Shown here in pieces: positions 1-9,115 of a stretch of DNA of 64,000 nt (positions within the stretch are counted from its first letter, which is position 1; each line of letters begins with the position of its first letter). Below the pieces are notes generated by a model. The model saw nothing but the letters and a program-made list of their open reading frames with translations, searched no databases and was not told the origin of the DNA. This DNA is from Desulfosporosinus acididurans (GTDB lineage: Bacteria; Bacillota; Desulfitobacteriia; Desulfitobacteriales; Desulfitobacteriaceae): positions 124,001-188,000 of the forward strand of contig NZ_LDZY01000002.1 of NCBI RefSeq assembly GCF_001029285.1. Reading direction: 5' to 3'. A program made the translations under genes and the position numbers.

Positions 1-134
1 CTTAAAAACAAAAAACTGCTGATAAAGCCCAAAGGGATCGCAAAGAGATGTGCTGTTTTTGGGCTAACCCCATATTTCTCAAGGGTTTCTACGATACTAT
101 AAACAATGACTATAAGGACACTGAGGTCTAACAT
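1..134 (-). CDS. Small membrane protein, 3' part outside window
   Basis: Reading leftward from an ATG at 134, an open frame of 44 codons runs off the window edge. It begins MLDLSVLIVIVYSIVETLEK, then a loop with YGVSPKTAHLFAIPLG and a second hydrophobic stretch. A purine-rich GGTGAGG lies just before the ATG, though closer than usual. The two hydrophobic segments suggest a small holin-like or inner-membrane protein. Its family is not recognised and the C-terminus is missing, so the call is provisional. Confidence 0.4.
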   Translation of the reverse strand, partial: MLDLSVLIVIVYSIVETLEKYGVSPKTAHLFAIPLGFISSFLFL

Positions 135-204
135 TATCCTCACCCTATCAGAGAATATATCTAGTCCATCATATGCTCCGACAGGTAAAAGTGTGGACTA
201 CTTT

Positions 205-1449
205 TTAAACATGAACTGTCTGTTTTCTGGGAGTAAGATTCGCCTTTAGCTGCCGGTGTTTGGAAGTAATGTGGTTCAGGTAAAGCGACAACAGGAAAGC
301 GCAGCTTACGAAACCTAAGATTAGACTAATCACGCCTCCCCAGCCAAATGCTTGCCAGAATGTACCGCCGACGGTTCCGCCCGTACTTGAACCTGCATAA
401 TAGAAAAAGAGATAAAGCGATGAGGCTTGAGCTTTGTCACGAATGGCTTGGTGGCCAACCCAGCTGCTGGCGATAGAATGACTACCAAAAAAACCGAAGG
501 TTAGGGAAGCAATCCCGAGAATTTTAATAGCCAGTGATGTCTGTAAGGTGAGACAAGCTCCTAAAGCCATAAGCAGTAATCCAAGCCAAAGCATTTTGTT
601 TCGGCCGTGCAGATCTGCCTGACGGCCCATCCAAGTAGAACTAAACGTACCAACAATATATAAGATGAAAATAAAGCCAACGATTGTTTGACTTAAGGAA
701 TAGGGCCGAGCCATTAATTGAAAGCCGATGTAATTATAAAGTGTTACAAAACTTCCTAAAATGAAAAAGGCAATTCCGTATAAACAAAGAAGGCTGGGAT
801 CTTTGAGATGGTTAATCATGGATTTTGTCAGCATCTTAATTTCTAGTGGGCGCTTTTGAAAATGTTCTGATGGCGGCAAGAGATAGCAGAAAAGCAAACT
901 GGCCAGAACGCTTAAAATCCCAACGGCACCAAGAGCCACTCGCCAATTGAAGAGATCAGTCAGAATGCCAATAATAATCCGGCCGCTCATCCCACCGACT
1001 GAGATTCCGCTGACATAGAGTCCCATGGCAATTCCTAAGTCCCCGCGTTCAATCTCTTCGCTGAGATAAGCCATGGCTACAGCGGGCAATCCAGCCAGAA
1101 CAATTCCCTGTAGAACGCGAAAGAGAAGAAGCACATGATAATTTGGCACGAAAGCTGTGAACATGGCTAAAACCGAAGCCGAAACCAGAGAAAAAATCAT
1201 CAGCGGCTTACGCCCTTTGACTTCTGACAAGGATCCGACAAAAAGCATACTAATGGCCAGAGCCATGGTTGTTAAAGAAAGGGATAAACTTGCTGCTGCC
1301 GGGGAGATATGAAATTCCCGTGAAAACACTGGCAGTAGTGGTTGTGTACTGTACATAATGGCAAAGGTGTTAAAACCACCGAAAAACATGGCTAAGGTTG
1401 TTCGGCGAAAGGTTTTCGTTCCTTTCTTAATATAAGGTTTTTCATTCAT
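205..1449 (-). CDS. MFS transporter, YnfM-like drug/metabolite exporter
   Basis: A 414-residue protein with the twelve hydrophobic segments of the major facilitator superfamily. The loop between helices 2 and 3 carries the motif-A-like GSLSEVKGRKPLMI near residues 73-86. An early YSTQPLLPVFSREF stretch is typical of the YnfM/YybF-type proton-linked exporters. Substrate cannot be read from sequence. It starts 144 bp from, and is divergent to, a LysR regulator gene, the usual arrangement for an efflux pump controlled by that regulator. The length is normal for the family and no defects were seen. Confidence 0.88.
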   Translation of the reverse strand: MNEKPYIKKGTKTFRRTTLAMFFGGFNTFAIMYSTQPLLPVFSREFHISPAAASLSLSLTTMALAISMLFVGSLSEVKGRKPLMIFSLVSASVLAMFTAFVPNYHVLLLFRVLQGIVLAGLPAVAMAYLSEEIERGDLGIAMGLYVSGISVGGMSGRIIIGILTDLFNWRVALGAVGILSVLASLLFCYLLPPSEHFQKRPLEIKMLTKSMINHLKDPSLLCLYGIAFFILGSFVTLYNYIGFQLMARPYSLSQTIVGFIFILYIVGTFSSTWMGRQADLHGRNKMLWLGLLLMALGACLTLQTSLAIKILGIASLTFGFFGSHSIASSWVGHQAIRDKAQASSLYLFFYYAGSSTGGTVGGTFWQAFGWGGVISLILGFVSCAFLLSLYLNHITSKHRQLKANLTPRKQTVHV

Positions 1450-1491
1450 GAACGTTCACCTCAATAATTATTTCGCTTATTATCCTACACC

Positions 1492-1520
1492 TTGACACCT
1501 TATTACGTCTAATTTATAAT
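1492..1520 (+). promoter_or_regulatory. Sigma-A type promoter of the LysR gene
   Basis: TTGACA at 1492-1497 and TATAAT at 1515-1520 with a 17-bp spacer, both perfect matches to the housekeeping consensus. It points at the lysR-family gene starting at 1594. The A/T-rich 1520-1560 stretch between it and the gene is the likely place for autoregulatory LysR binding. Confidence 0.7.
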
Positions 1521-1593
1521 TTGCATCAAATTGATAACTGTAGGTAATGAATAGTAAGACGGTAATTTATATGATTCTGGAGAGGCAATTTTC

Positions 1594-2478
1594 ATGGAAT
1601 GGACACAATTTCAATACTTTCAAGTTGTAGCTCAACTACAGCATTTTACAAAATCAGCAGAGGCTCTGAATATTTCCCAGCCGGCGTTGAGCCGCTCGAT
1701 TGCCAGACTTGAAGAGGAACTGGGTGTTCCATTGTTTGAACGTCAGGGGCGCACAGTAGTTCTGAATAGCTATGGCAGAATCTTCCTTAATCGGGTAAAC
1801 CGCGCTATTCTGGAAATCACATTAGGACAGCAAGAAATTGAGGATTTGATCGATCCTTTTCAAGGCAGTGTTTCTCTGGGATTTATCCATTCTCAGGGTT
1901 CGAATCTTGTCCCGGACTTACTGGGAGCCTTTCGCAAAAACTTTCCAGAGGTCCGATTCATGCTTTACCAAAATTTAACGAGTCAAATCTTAGATCAATT
2001 AGAAGCCGGGGATATTGATTTCTGCTTTTGTGCCCGGCCGATAGCCCGTGAAAATGTTCATTGGATTCGGTTGTTTACTGAAGAGATTATTCTTATTGTT
2101 CCCTGTGAACATCCTCTAGCCCAACGAAAGACGGTTCAGCTTGCCGAATTAGCGGAAGAACTTTTTATTGCTTTTAAAAAAGATGTATCCTTAGGAGAGA
2201 TTATTGATCGGCTTTTTCAGGAAGCAGGAATTACCCCCAAGGTAACTTTTGAGGGTGAAGAGATTGGAACGATTATGGGATTAGTGGCGGCAAAACTTGG
2301 GATTGCCCTTATTCCCAAGATCAAGGCCTTTGATATGAGCGGACTATCCCAAGTTCATGTGTCAGCGCCTTTATGCCAGCGGGTCATAGGAATGGCCTGG
2401 ATTGAGGGACGATACCTTTCTCCTGCCGCCAAACGTTTTAAAGAATTTGTGATGGAGCATTTTCTCCGTGAAAAATAG
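1594..2478 (+). CDS. LysR-family transcriptional regulator
   Basis: A 294-residue protein of standard LysR length. Residues 1-60 form the winged helix-turn-helix (ALNISQPALSRSIARLE is the recognition region), and residues about 90-290 the periplasmic-binding-protein-like effector domain. The start ATG follows a GGAGAGG ribosome site. It is transcribed away from the MFS exporter at 205-1449 and shares the 144-bp intergenic region with it. It therefore probably controls that exporter and itself in response to a small molecule that cannot be identified here. Confidence 0.92.
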   Translation: MEWTQFQYFQVVAQLQHFTKSAEALNISQPALSRSIARLEEELGVPLFERQGRTVVLNSYGRIFLNRVNRAILEITLGQQEIEDLIDPFQGSVSLGFIHSQGSNLVPDLLGAFRKNFPEVRFMLYQNLTSQILDQLEAGDIDFCFCARPIARENVHWIRLFTEEIILIVPCEHPLAQRKTVQLAELAEELFIAFKKDVSLGEIIDRLFQEAGITPKVTFEGEEIGTIMGLVAAKLGIALIPKIKAFDMSGLSQVHVSAPLCQRVIGMAWIEGRYLSPAAKRFKEFVMEHFLREK

Positions 2479-2519
2479 CCTCCCTTGGCAAAAGTTCAGG
2501 GAGAGAAAAAATCTTCTTT

Positions 2520-2561
2520 AAAACCAACGAACGGATCTAAAAAGATCCGTTCGTTGGTTTT
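2520..2561. terminator. Bidirectional terminator between convergent genes
   Basis: A perfect inverted repeat with 19-bp arms (AAAACCAACGAACGGATCT and its complement) around a 4-nt loop, A-rich on one side and T-rich on the other. It serves both the LysR gene from the left and the homocysteine methyltransferase gene from the right. The last codons and the TAG stop (2537) of the latter lie inside the hairpin. Confidence 0.85.
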
Positions 2562-3838
2562 AAGCTGTCATTAACGATTAATGCACCATAATGCTGCAAG
2601 CGAGAAAGTGAGATGCTGGAGTCTGTTGAAAGAACAACTCCTGCTCTCCCGGGATAATATCTTAGGAATTGTTCAGTAATTTCCGGAGACTTGGCTTTAA
2701 TCATTACAGGCTTTCTAATAAATGATCCAAATTGGCCGGCGAAATCCACAATATCAAAGGTTTCTCGGATATCCCCAAAATCCAGCAGAAGGTAATCAAA
2801 AGCATCGGATCGACATTCGTGGGCTAAGCCAGAGAAGCTGCCATCAATTAATGAAGCCATTGCTTCTGGGGTAAGCTTTTTAACTGTGTGTTCCTGGTCA
2901 GGGGAAAGTATGAGATGGCTAAAGGCTGACGCAAGGGTCGGCACGGATTTCAGGTTGATTTCCGGGATCTGGAGGCTAGTAAGAGATTTTCTTAGTTCGC
3001 GAATAAATTCTGGGGTAGTTCCGCAGCATCCGCCAATAAGCCGGACGCCATTTTCCAGATAATCTTTAGTATATGAGGCAAATTGTTCCGGTGTTTGACG
3101 ATAAACCAGCGCTCCCTCGATGAGTTCCGGCATGCCAGCGTTAGGTTTTACGCAAAGAGGAACGGAGGCCACAGAATACATTCGTTTTATAGGTTCAATT
3201 AAACTTTCCGGGCCGCCTGAGCAATTAGCCCCAACGATTGCAGCACCGAGCGACTGGCAGACGATAGCGCAGGCTTCCGGCGAATTACCAAAGGTTGTCC
3301 GGCCATTGGCTTCGAAGGTCGCTGAGGCGATAATCGAAAGTTCCGTTGTTTCTTTGGCTGCTAAAATGGCCGCCCTTAATTCATTTAAATCAATAAAGGT
3401 CTCAAAGTTCACAAGGTCTGCGCCGGCATTTTCGATGGCCTTTAAGGATTCTTGGAAGACGTTGTAAGCCTCATCAAAACTTAAATCACCGGCAGGTTCC
3501 ATAATTGAACCGGTAGGGCCCAACGATGCGGCTATATAGGTTCGGCCGCCAACAGTCTCCCGTGCTAATTTAACGCCTGCTGCCACAAGTTCAGAGGTTT
3601 TGTCCCCCAGGTTATGTTTGTCCAGAGTTATTTTGTTACCCGGAAATGTATTGGTTTGAATTATGTCTGAACCGGCTTGCTGATATTCAGCATAGAGATT
3701 TTTCACAACGTCCGGATGTGATAAATTCCACTCTTCGGAAGCTTCATGTCCGGTTAGACCTTTCTTTTGGAGCATAACTCCTTTAGAGCCATCATATAAT
3801 AAAACTCTTTCCTGAATTGATTTCAGAAAGTCATGCAA
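2537..3838 (-). CDS. Homocysteine S-methyltransferase family protein with extra C-terminal domain
   Basis: A 433-residue protein. Residues 1-290 are the Zn-dependent homocysteine S-methyltransferase barrel, as in the N-terminal module of MetH. The zinc ligands are visible: Cys206 in GANCSGG and Cys271/Cys272 in GGCCGT. The usual DGAMGT motif reads DGSKGV. Residues about 300-433 are an added domain without the B12-binding DxHxxG motif, so this is not a complete cobalamin-dependent methionine synthase. Related short MetH forms in anaerobes act on homocysteine with a separate methyl donor protein. Monocistronic, with a terminator overlapping its stop codon; its start follows a run of G residues (AAAGGGGGTT). 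Confidence 0.8.
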   Translation of the reverse strand: MHDFLKSIQERVLLYDGSKGVMLQKKGLTGHEASEEWNLSHPDVVKNLYAEYQQAGSDIIQTNTFPGNKITLDKHNLGDKTSELVAAGVKLARETVGGRTYIAASLGPTGSIMEPAGDLSFDEAYNVFQESLKAIENAGADLVNFETFIDLNELRAAILAAKETTELSIIASATFEANGRTTFGNSPEACAIVCQSLGAAIVGANCSGGPESLIEPIKRMYSVASVPLCVKPNAGMPELIEGALVYRQTPEQFASYTKDYLENGVRLIGGCCGTTPEFIRELRKSLTSLQIPEINLKSVPTLASAFSHLILSPDQEHTVKKLTPEAMASLIDGSFSGLAHECRSDAFDYLLLDFGDIRETFDIVDFAGQFGSFIRKPVMIKAKSPEITEQFLRYYPGRAGVVLSTDSSISLSRLQHYGALIVNDSLKPTNGSF

Positions 3839-3933
3839 GGATTTAACCCCCTTTATAGATCAAATTTACTGTCATCAATAACCTCAATACTAACTAAAAA
3901 TGCCTCTTTAGGCAACTAATATTTGATCCAGCC

Positions 3934-4024
3934 TTTAAGGCCCTCACTTCTGCTCGGCAATAATGTTTACTGGATATTATTGTATCTGAAGCCCCGATGT
4001 TCAGCTTTAGCTGAACGAGTTCAC
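3934..4024 (+). repeat. Hairpin-ended intergenic repeat, copy 1 (PATE-like)
   Basis: A 91-bp copy. The left part is TTTAAGGCCCTCACTTC, as at 57843-57859 reversed. The centre is CAATAATGTTTACTGGATA, shared with the copy at 16024-16195. The right end is GTTCAGCTTTAGCTGAAC followed by GAGTTCAC. It lies in the 389-bp space between two leftward genes; nothing else was found there except a weak hairpin near 4130-4175 (GGAAGACTAGG / CTAATCTTCC). Confidence 0.7.
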
Positions 4025-4227
4025 TCGTTTTTTGACCCGTTATATTCGTTCCAACTTAAGTAATAGTTTCTCGTAAAAGTTCGCGATGGATCTGGTGATT
4101 TTCGTTGGGCTTTCATGTTGTCTCAAAAATTGATGAAGCGGAAGACTAGGTTATCTAATCTTCCGCTTTTCTATTACGGGGCGTTTTTAAAGTTACTCAT
4201 TCGGATCATTTGAGCGAATTTGTTATT

Positions 4228-4536
4228 TCAGGGTTTATCATTGTTAGCAAACGCTGCTGATGATGTCGCTAAAATAGAGTTTCCAAAAGCGAAATAAGCA
4301 ATCCTTAAAGCCTCGGCAATCTCAGCATCACTAGTTCCCTGACCTCTTAGTTGCTTGGCAATCGATGATACGCCTTGGCTTGCTCCATGAGCAGCATCTA
4401 AAGCGAGAGCAATCAATAGTTTTGTCTTTTGATCCAAAGCCCCTGGTGTCATGGCAGATGCAAAAACCTTTTCAATCGCCTGAGCAAAGTCCGGATCACT
4501 GCTTTCTAAAAACTTCAGATAGACAGGTAGTGACAT
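4228..4536 (-). CDS. Carboxymuconolactone decarboxylase/AhpD-fold small protein
   Basis: A 102-residue helical protein of the CMD/AhpD-like fold (KTKLLIALALDAAHGASQGV, then an amphipathic helix and AEALRIAYFAFGNS). In AhpD-type peroxidase relatives the second helix carries a CxxC redox pair. Here the equivalent position reads AAHGAS and the protein contains no cysteine, so it cannot be a thiol peroxidase. A strong AAAGGAGG ribosome site precedes the ATG. Function unknown; monocistronic. Confidence 0.75.
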   Translation of the reverse strand: MSLPVYLKFLESSDPDFAQAIEKVFASAMTPGALDQKTKLLIALALDAAHGASQGVSSIAKQLRGQGTSDAEIAEALRIAYFAFGNSILATSSAAFANNDKP

Positions 4537-4807
4537 AAAAATGCCTCCTTTATGTGTTTGGATTTTAATTAGTTTATCACAAAACTGGAGGAAGCCATAA
4601 TAAAGGCTGAATCTTTTTGCGATTTCCTAAAATCAAGAACAAATGTTGGATAGGGTATCCATTATTTTTTTAAATGAATTAGTTTCATAACTTGAACCCA
4701 TTGATATTACTGATCTTTTTAAGGACAAAAAGAGGAGTACCTCCCCAAAACCTCGAAAAAGTGTAAGCGACCAAACCAACACCGAGAGGTAGATAGGAGT
4801 ACTCCCA

Positions 4808-6168
4808 ATGTTTAGTATTCGCCAAGAAAGGCTATTTTCCTTGGAGGAAATTTTAGAAATGTCTCCCAAAAAATCATATCCCCTCATTTTCGATACACTT
4901 GACATCACCTCGTTGTTGAGAGTTGTTTCCAAAAGAGCAATACTCGGAGCTCCAACAAGACTTAACTATTCTGCCATGATCTACTCCTTTATTCATTCGA
5001 GTCATCGAACGAATTCCTACGATTTAAAGACTTACGAAAACGATTAAAAAATAGCTTGGAATTCCGTTTCAACTGCGGTTTTACGATGGCAGATTCAGTC
5101 CCTAGTGAGTCCTCTTATACTCGGATGATTCAAAAAATCCATGTCTCTTCTGCTTTAGGAAACATTCAAAATGAACTAGTCTCTCAGGCGTTTCAAGAAG
5201 GCTTCATCGATGGGGATGTTATCGCCATCGATGCTACTCATATTGAAGCGAGAGATCGTAAACCTGAGAAAAAGAAAGAAGAAGAGGCCCCAGTCGAGCA
5301 AACCCCCAAAAAACGCGGACGAAAACCGAAAGCGGAACGGGAGAAATGGCTCAAAGAGCAACAGGAACTGGAAGAGAATCGACCCCTCTTTGAGAAGAAA
5401 ATTGAAGCACAACTTCCTCTTGATTTTAAGGCGATCGAACAGCAAATCCCGCAGATGCCTCACTGGGGAATTAAGAAAAACTCTGAGGGTAAAAACGTCT
5501 TTTGGTTCGGCTTCAAGGGTCATCTTCTCGTAGAGTGTAAACGCCAATATATTTTAAAATCCTTGCTTTCCTCGGGAAATGTCAATGATGGCAAAATGGC
5601 GATTCCTCTACTCAAGGCTCTCCATGAACTTCATCCCCAGCTGAAACCTTCCTATTCGCTTTTGGATGCTGGTTACGATTACAGCCCAATTTACCAACAA
5701 GCAAAGGCCATAGGATCAAAGGCCCTAATTGATTACAATTCACGAAATGAAGAACTACCAGAAGACAAGGACAAATACTTTCGCCCCAAGTGTCAACAGG
5801 GTCATTCTTACCGATATGATAGCTATGATTCCCAATACGACACGTTGAAATATACTCAACCCAAGGAGTGCAAAGAGTGCCCTCTGAAAGAAAGCAACCA
5901 GTGTCAAAAAGTATTCAAGGTTAAGGTTTCATCAGACCCCAGAAAATACACCGTTCCGGCCAGAGGAAGTGAGAGCTACTTTGAACTTTATAAACAAAGA
6001 ACAGCCGTAGAACGTGTTAATGCTTATCTCAAAGAGTACTTTCAGTTAAACAACATTCGCCATCGAGGAAACTTAGCCAAAGTCGATTTCGACTTTTCTA
6101 TCCTGACATACACTCTCTGCAAATTAGCCGTAGACCGATTGAACAAGTCTAAACGTGTAGCTGCATAA
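4808..6168 (+). pseudogene. IS1182-family DDE transposase, frameshifted
   Basis: Two overlapping reading frames together encode one IS1182-type transposase. The N-terminal part (4808-5047) ends YSAMIYSFIHSS. The C-terminal part continues in the next frame from about 4995 (SSNEFLRFKDLRKRLKNS then the long frame to 6168). The acidic triad is visible: D in VIAIDATH, D in LLDAGYDY and E in RTAVERVNAYLKE, plus a CxxC-type cluster (CKECPLKESNQC). A one-base shift near 4992-5002 separates the parts, with no classic slippery heptamer there, so it is more likely a dead copy than programmed frameshifting. Clear terminal inverted repeats were not identified. Confidence 0.8.
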
Positions 6169-6346
6169 ATCTTTAAAAAAATGTTAAAAGAAGAAATTCT
6201 GAAGGCCTGAGCTTATACAAATAAACATTATGAAATTGACTCAAATAACATATTAATTATATAACACCATTAGATAAGGCTTTAAATCAAAATATTGCTA
6301 TTAAACAAAGTATGATCAAGTATTAATAAAATTAATTACGACTACA

Positions 6347-6375
6347 TTGACAGGCTAAAGATCAGAGACTATACT
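6347..6375 (+). promoter_or_regulatory. Sigma-A promoter of tetR-ehr locus
   Basis: TTGACA at 6347-6352 and TATACT at 6370-6375 with a 17-bp spacer, just ahead of the TetR gene and the Hyf-like operon. Confidence 0.65.
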
Positions 6376-6383
6376 TTGCAAGG

Positions 6384-6401
6384 CTACCTAACGTTTGGTA
6401 G
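6384..6401. promoter_or_regulatory. Candidate TetR operator
   Basis: Inverted repeat CTACC-TAACGTTT-GGTAG directly downstream of the -10 box at 6370-6375, i.e. over the likely transcription start. This position would allow repression by the TetR protein encoded from 6427. A related half-site GTTAGG recurs at 6409. Confidence 0.45.
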
Positions 6402-6426
6402 GCGATTAGTTAGGAGTGTTGCAGCA

Positions 6427-6975
6427 ATGGAAACAAAGAAAAAACTTATGGATTCTGCCTTCAAATTGTTTGCTTATAAAGGAAACGAGTTTTCTTTGGC
6501 CGAAGTGGCAAGTGAAGTCGGGATTCAAAAAGCCTCTATCTATGCTCATTTTGCCAGTAAAGAAGAGCTGTTGTATGCGGTGATTGATCAGGAGATCAAT
6601 CAATATTTTTTGGAAATCAATGAGCACTATCGGGATTTGAAAAGCATGTTTTTTATGATTTTGAATTATTACGATAGATCTCAAACGAAGCTGTATTTTT
6701 GGAAAAGGCTGCTCTTGTTTCCTCCTCAAGCCTTTGAACAGACGCTTATTGCCAAAATACATATCTTATCTGAGGAGCGCTTTCAAATCGTTAAAGATAT
6801 CATTCGGGCCAATATGAAGGAGGGGATTATTCGCAATCAAGACCCGGAAACAGTGGCTGCTTCCTATATGGCCTTGATTCATGGTATCTTATCAAGCGTC
6901 ATTATCTATCAAGCTGAAAATGTTACAATCCATTTGGAAGGGATCTGGAACAATTTTTGGAAGGGGATTTGCTAA
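6427..6975 (+). CDS. TetR-family regulator preceding the Ehr operon
   Basis: A 182-residue protein from the ATG at 6427, chosen because AGGAGTG sits 9 bases upstream; a TTG at 6376 would place the operator inside the gene. Residues 1-50 form the TetR helix-turn-helix (FSLAEVASEVGIQKASIYAHF), followed by a helical ligand domain. The stop lies 43 bp before the first gene of the Hyf-like complex, same strand, so it probably lies in the same transcript and regulates it. The inducer is unknown. Confidence 0.88.
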   Translation: METKKKLMDSAFKLFAYKGNEFSLAEVASEVGIQKASIYAHFASKEELLYAVIDQEINQYFLEINEHYRDLKSMFFMILNYYDRSQTKLYFWKRLLLFPPQAFEQTLIAKIHILSEERFQIVKDIIRANMKEGIIRNQDPETVAASYMALIHGILSSVIIYQAENVTIHLEGIWNNFWKGIC

Positions 6976-7018
6976 GTACGAAGAGAAAATCCGTAAATTT
7001 TTGGAGGTCTAATAATTC

Positions 7019-9076
7019 ATGGAGCAATATTTGCGCAATTTATTTTTGATGTCTGTTTTATTGTATGTACTAGGTGCTGCTGCTTCGGCTCTAATCTATT
7101 TTTTCAAAAAACCGTATAAAACCAGTATGACCGGCAGCGTTATGGTAAATGCCGTCTGTATTGTTGCTTCCGGTCTGGGAGGAGCCGCTTCTGCGGCTAA
7201 AATTTTGTTGGCAGTTAATTCTCTAAAACTGATTAACTTATCATCTACCATCCCGTTCATATCTTTAGAGATGAACCTGGATAACCTTTCGGCCTATTTC
7301 GTATTGGCCCTATCTGTCTTAGTGTTCTGCGTTTCCCTCTATTCTATCGGCTATCTTTCCCATTACAACGGAAAAAGAAATATTGGACTTTTTAATTTGT
7401 TATATACTTTGTTTATTCTTGCGATGATTGGTGTCTTGACTTCAGCCAATACAGTTTGTTTCTACATATTTTGGGAAGCGATGTCCTTGCTTTCCTACTT
7501 TTTGGTGGTTTTCGAGTCGGAGAAAGAGGAAAACACCAAAGCAGGAACAGTGTACATTGTCATGACCCATATTGCCACGGCTCTGCTCCTCATAGGGTTT
7601 ATTATCATTTATAGTTATACAAAGTCCTTTGCTTTAAGCGCAAATACGGCGGCTATCCCCGGGATGGCCAAAAATATTGTGTTTATACTTTTCTTGATCG
7701 GTTTTGGAACTAAAGCCGGTATTATACCTCTGCACATTTGGCTGCCTCACGCCCATCCAGCAGCCCCCAGCAATGTTTCGGCACTAATGTCTGGCATCAT
7801 GATTAAGACAGCGATTTATGGACTGGTTCGTTTTGTGCTTTGTTATCTGGGTGTCCAAAATACTTGGTGGGGAGTTGTGATCTTAATTCTTGGTATTTTG
7901 TCTGCTGTTCTCGGCGTTGCCTATACCTCGATGGAGCATAATGTTAAGCGGCTTTTAGCTTTTTGCAGTGTAGAAAATATCGGAATTATCCTGATTGGCT
8001 TAGGCGTTTCTTTTATTGCCTTTGCCCTGCATCATCAAATTATCGGCAGTTTAGCTTTGACTGCTGCTCTTTTGCATACCTTTAACCATACGTTATTTAA
8101 AGGCGGCCTTTTTCTCGGGGCAGGTGCTATTCAATATGCAACTCATACTAAAAATATTGAAGATTTAGGCGGCCTTATTAAAACAATGCCCCTTACGGCC
8201 TTGTTTTTTCTTTGCTTCTCTCTAGCCATATCGGCTATCGTCCCTTTCAATGGTTTTATCAGTGAATGGCTGACCTATCAGTCGCTTTTTGCCAGTATTC
8301 TCCCTGGCCATATCGGATTGAATTTCTTAGCTGTTTTAGCTGCCGCTGCCCTTGCTTTGACAGGGGCTATGGCTGCCGCTGCCTTTGTGAAACTTTTTGG
8401 CATATCTTTTTTGGGTTTGCCCAGAAGTGAGCAAGCAGCTAAAGCCCAAGACGTTCCGGCAACGATGATGATAGGGATGGGAATACTTGCAGCCCTCTGC
8501 CTGGGCATTGGCCTTTTCCCATTAACAATGATAAAGCTTTTGGACAAGGTCGTTTTTAGTGTAGGCGGCGGTTCCATCTCTGGTCAGCTTCGAGGAGGGT
8601 TTTTGCTGGCCTATTACCCGTTAACGATCTCAGTGAACAGCATATCTCCCCTAACTTTTATGCTCGCTTTGGGTGTCATCATTCTTCTTGCGTTCATCGT
8701 GATTAGAATTGTGGGGGGGAAATACATCGAACGGAGATACGGGACTTGGGATTGTGGGTTTGAGGCTTTGAATTCCCGTACGCAATATAGTGCTACAGGT
8801 TTCTCCAAACCCATTAAGATTGTCTTTAGGGCCTTATTCAGGCCGATCCGCAAAACGATTGTTGAAGGGGATTCGCAGTATCATCCGGAAGCGATTATTT
8901 ATTCCACTACCGTTACTTCAATTTTTGAAGATTACCTGTATGAGCCCGTCTACAGAGCGCTGCTCAGGTTTTCCAGAAGAACAAAGTTTAGAGTTCAGAC
9001 CGGTAGCATTCACAACTACCTTTTCTACATTTTTGCGCTGGTCTTGTTGTTAATGTTATATAACCGCTTTGCATAA
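7019..9076 (+). CDS. hyfB: HyfB-like antiporter-type membrane subunit of Ehr complex
   Basis: A 685-residue polytopic protein of the NuoL/MrpA/HyfB proton-antiporter family with about 16 hydrophobic segments. Features include FYIFWEAMSLLSYFLVVFE (the conserved acidic helix), GFGTKAGIIPLHIWLPHAHP (the Lys-containing channel helix) and a HyfB-like tail YGTWDCGFEALNSRTQYS. It would form an ion-pumping arm in the cytoplasmic membrane. ATG at 7019 with GGAGGT 11 bases upstream. First structural gene of a six-gene operon (7019-14866) in the order B, C, E, F, G, H-I. Confidence 0.92.
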   Translation: MEQYLRNLFLMSVLLYVLGAAASALIYFFKKPYKTSMTGSVMVNAVCIVASGLGGAASAAKILLAVNSLKLINLSSTIPFISLEMNLDNLSAYFVLALSVLVFCVSLYSIGYLSHYNGKRNIGLFNLLYTLFILAMIGVLTSANTVCFYIFWEAMSLLSYFLVVFESEKEENTKAGTVYIVMTHIATALLLIGFIIIYSYTKSFALSANTAAIPGMAKNIVFILFLIGFGTKAGIIPLHIWLPHAHPAAPSNVSALMSGIMIKTAIYGLVRFVLCYLGVQNTWWGVVILILGILSAVLGVAYTSMEHNVKRLLAFCSVENIGIILIGLGVSFIAFALHHQIIGSLALTAALLHTFNHTLFKGGLFLGAGAIQYATHTKNIEDLGGLIKTMPLTALFFLCFSLAISAIVPFNGFISEWLTYQSLFASILPGHIGLNFLAVLAAAALALTGAMAAAAFVKLFGISFLGLPRSEQAAKAQDVPATMMIGMGILAALCLGIGLFPLTMIKLLDKVVFSVGGGSISGQLRGGFLLAYYPLTISVNSISPLTFMLALGVIILLAFIVIRIVGGKYIERRYGTWDCGFEALNSRTQYSATGFSKPIKIVFRALFRPIRKTIVEGDSQYHPEAIIYSTTVTSIFEDYLYEPVYRALLRFSRRTKFRVQTGSIHNYLFYIFALVLLLMLYNRFA

Positions 9077-9115
9077 TGATATAAGTTTGCAGAGAAAGAG
9101 AGGGGAGATTGCACA

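Noticed and set aside
3839-4227. SAM or T-box riboswitch upstream of the methyltransferase gene
   Set aside because: Looked for because of the methionine link; no T-box or SAM-I core motifs were found, only a repeat copy.
5176-5547. Long open frame on the minus strand inside the transposase
   Set aside because: Arg/Phe/Leu-rich shadow of the transposase, whose DDE motifs are on the plus strand.
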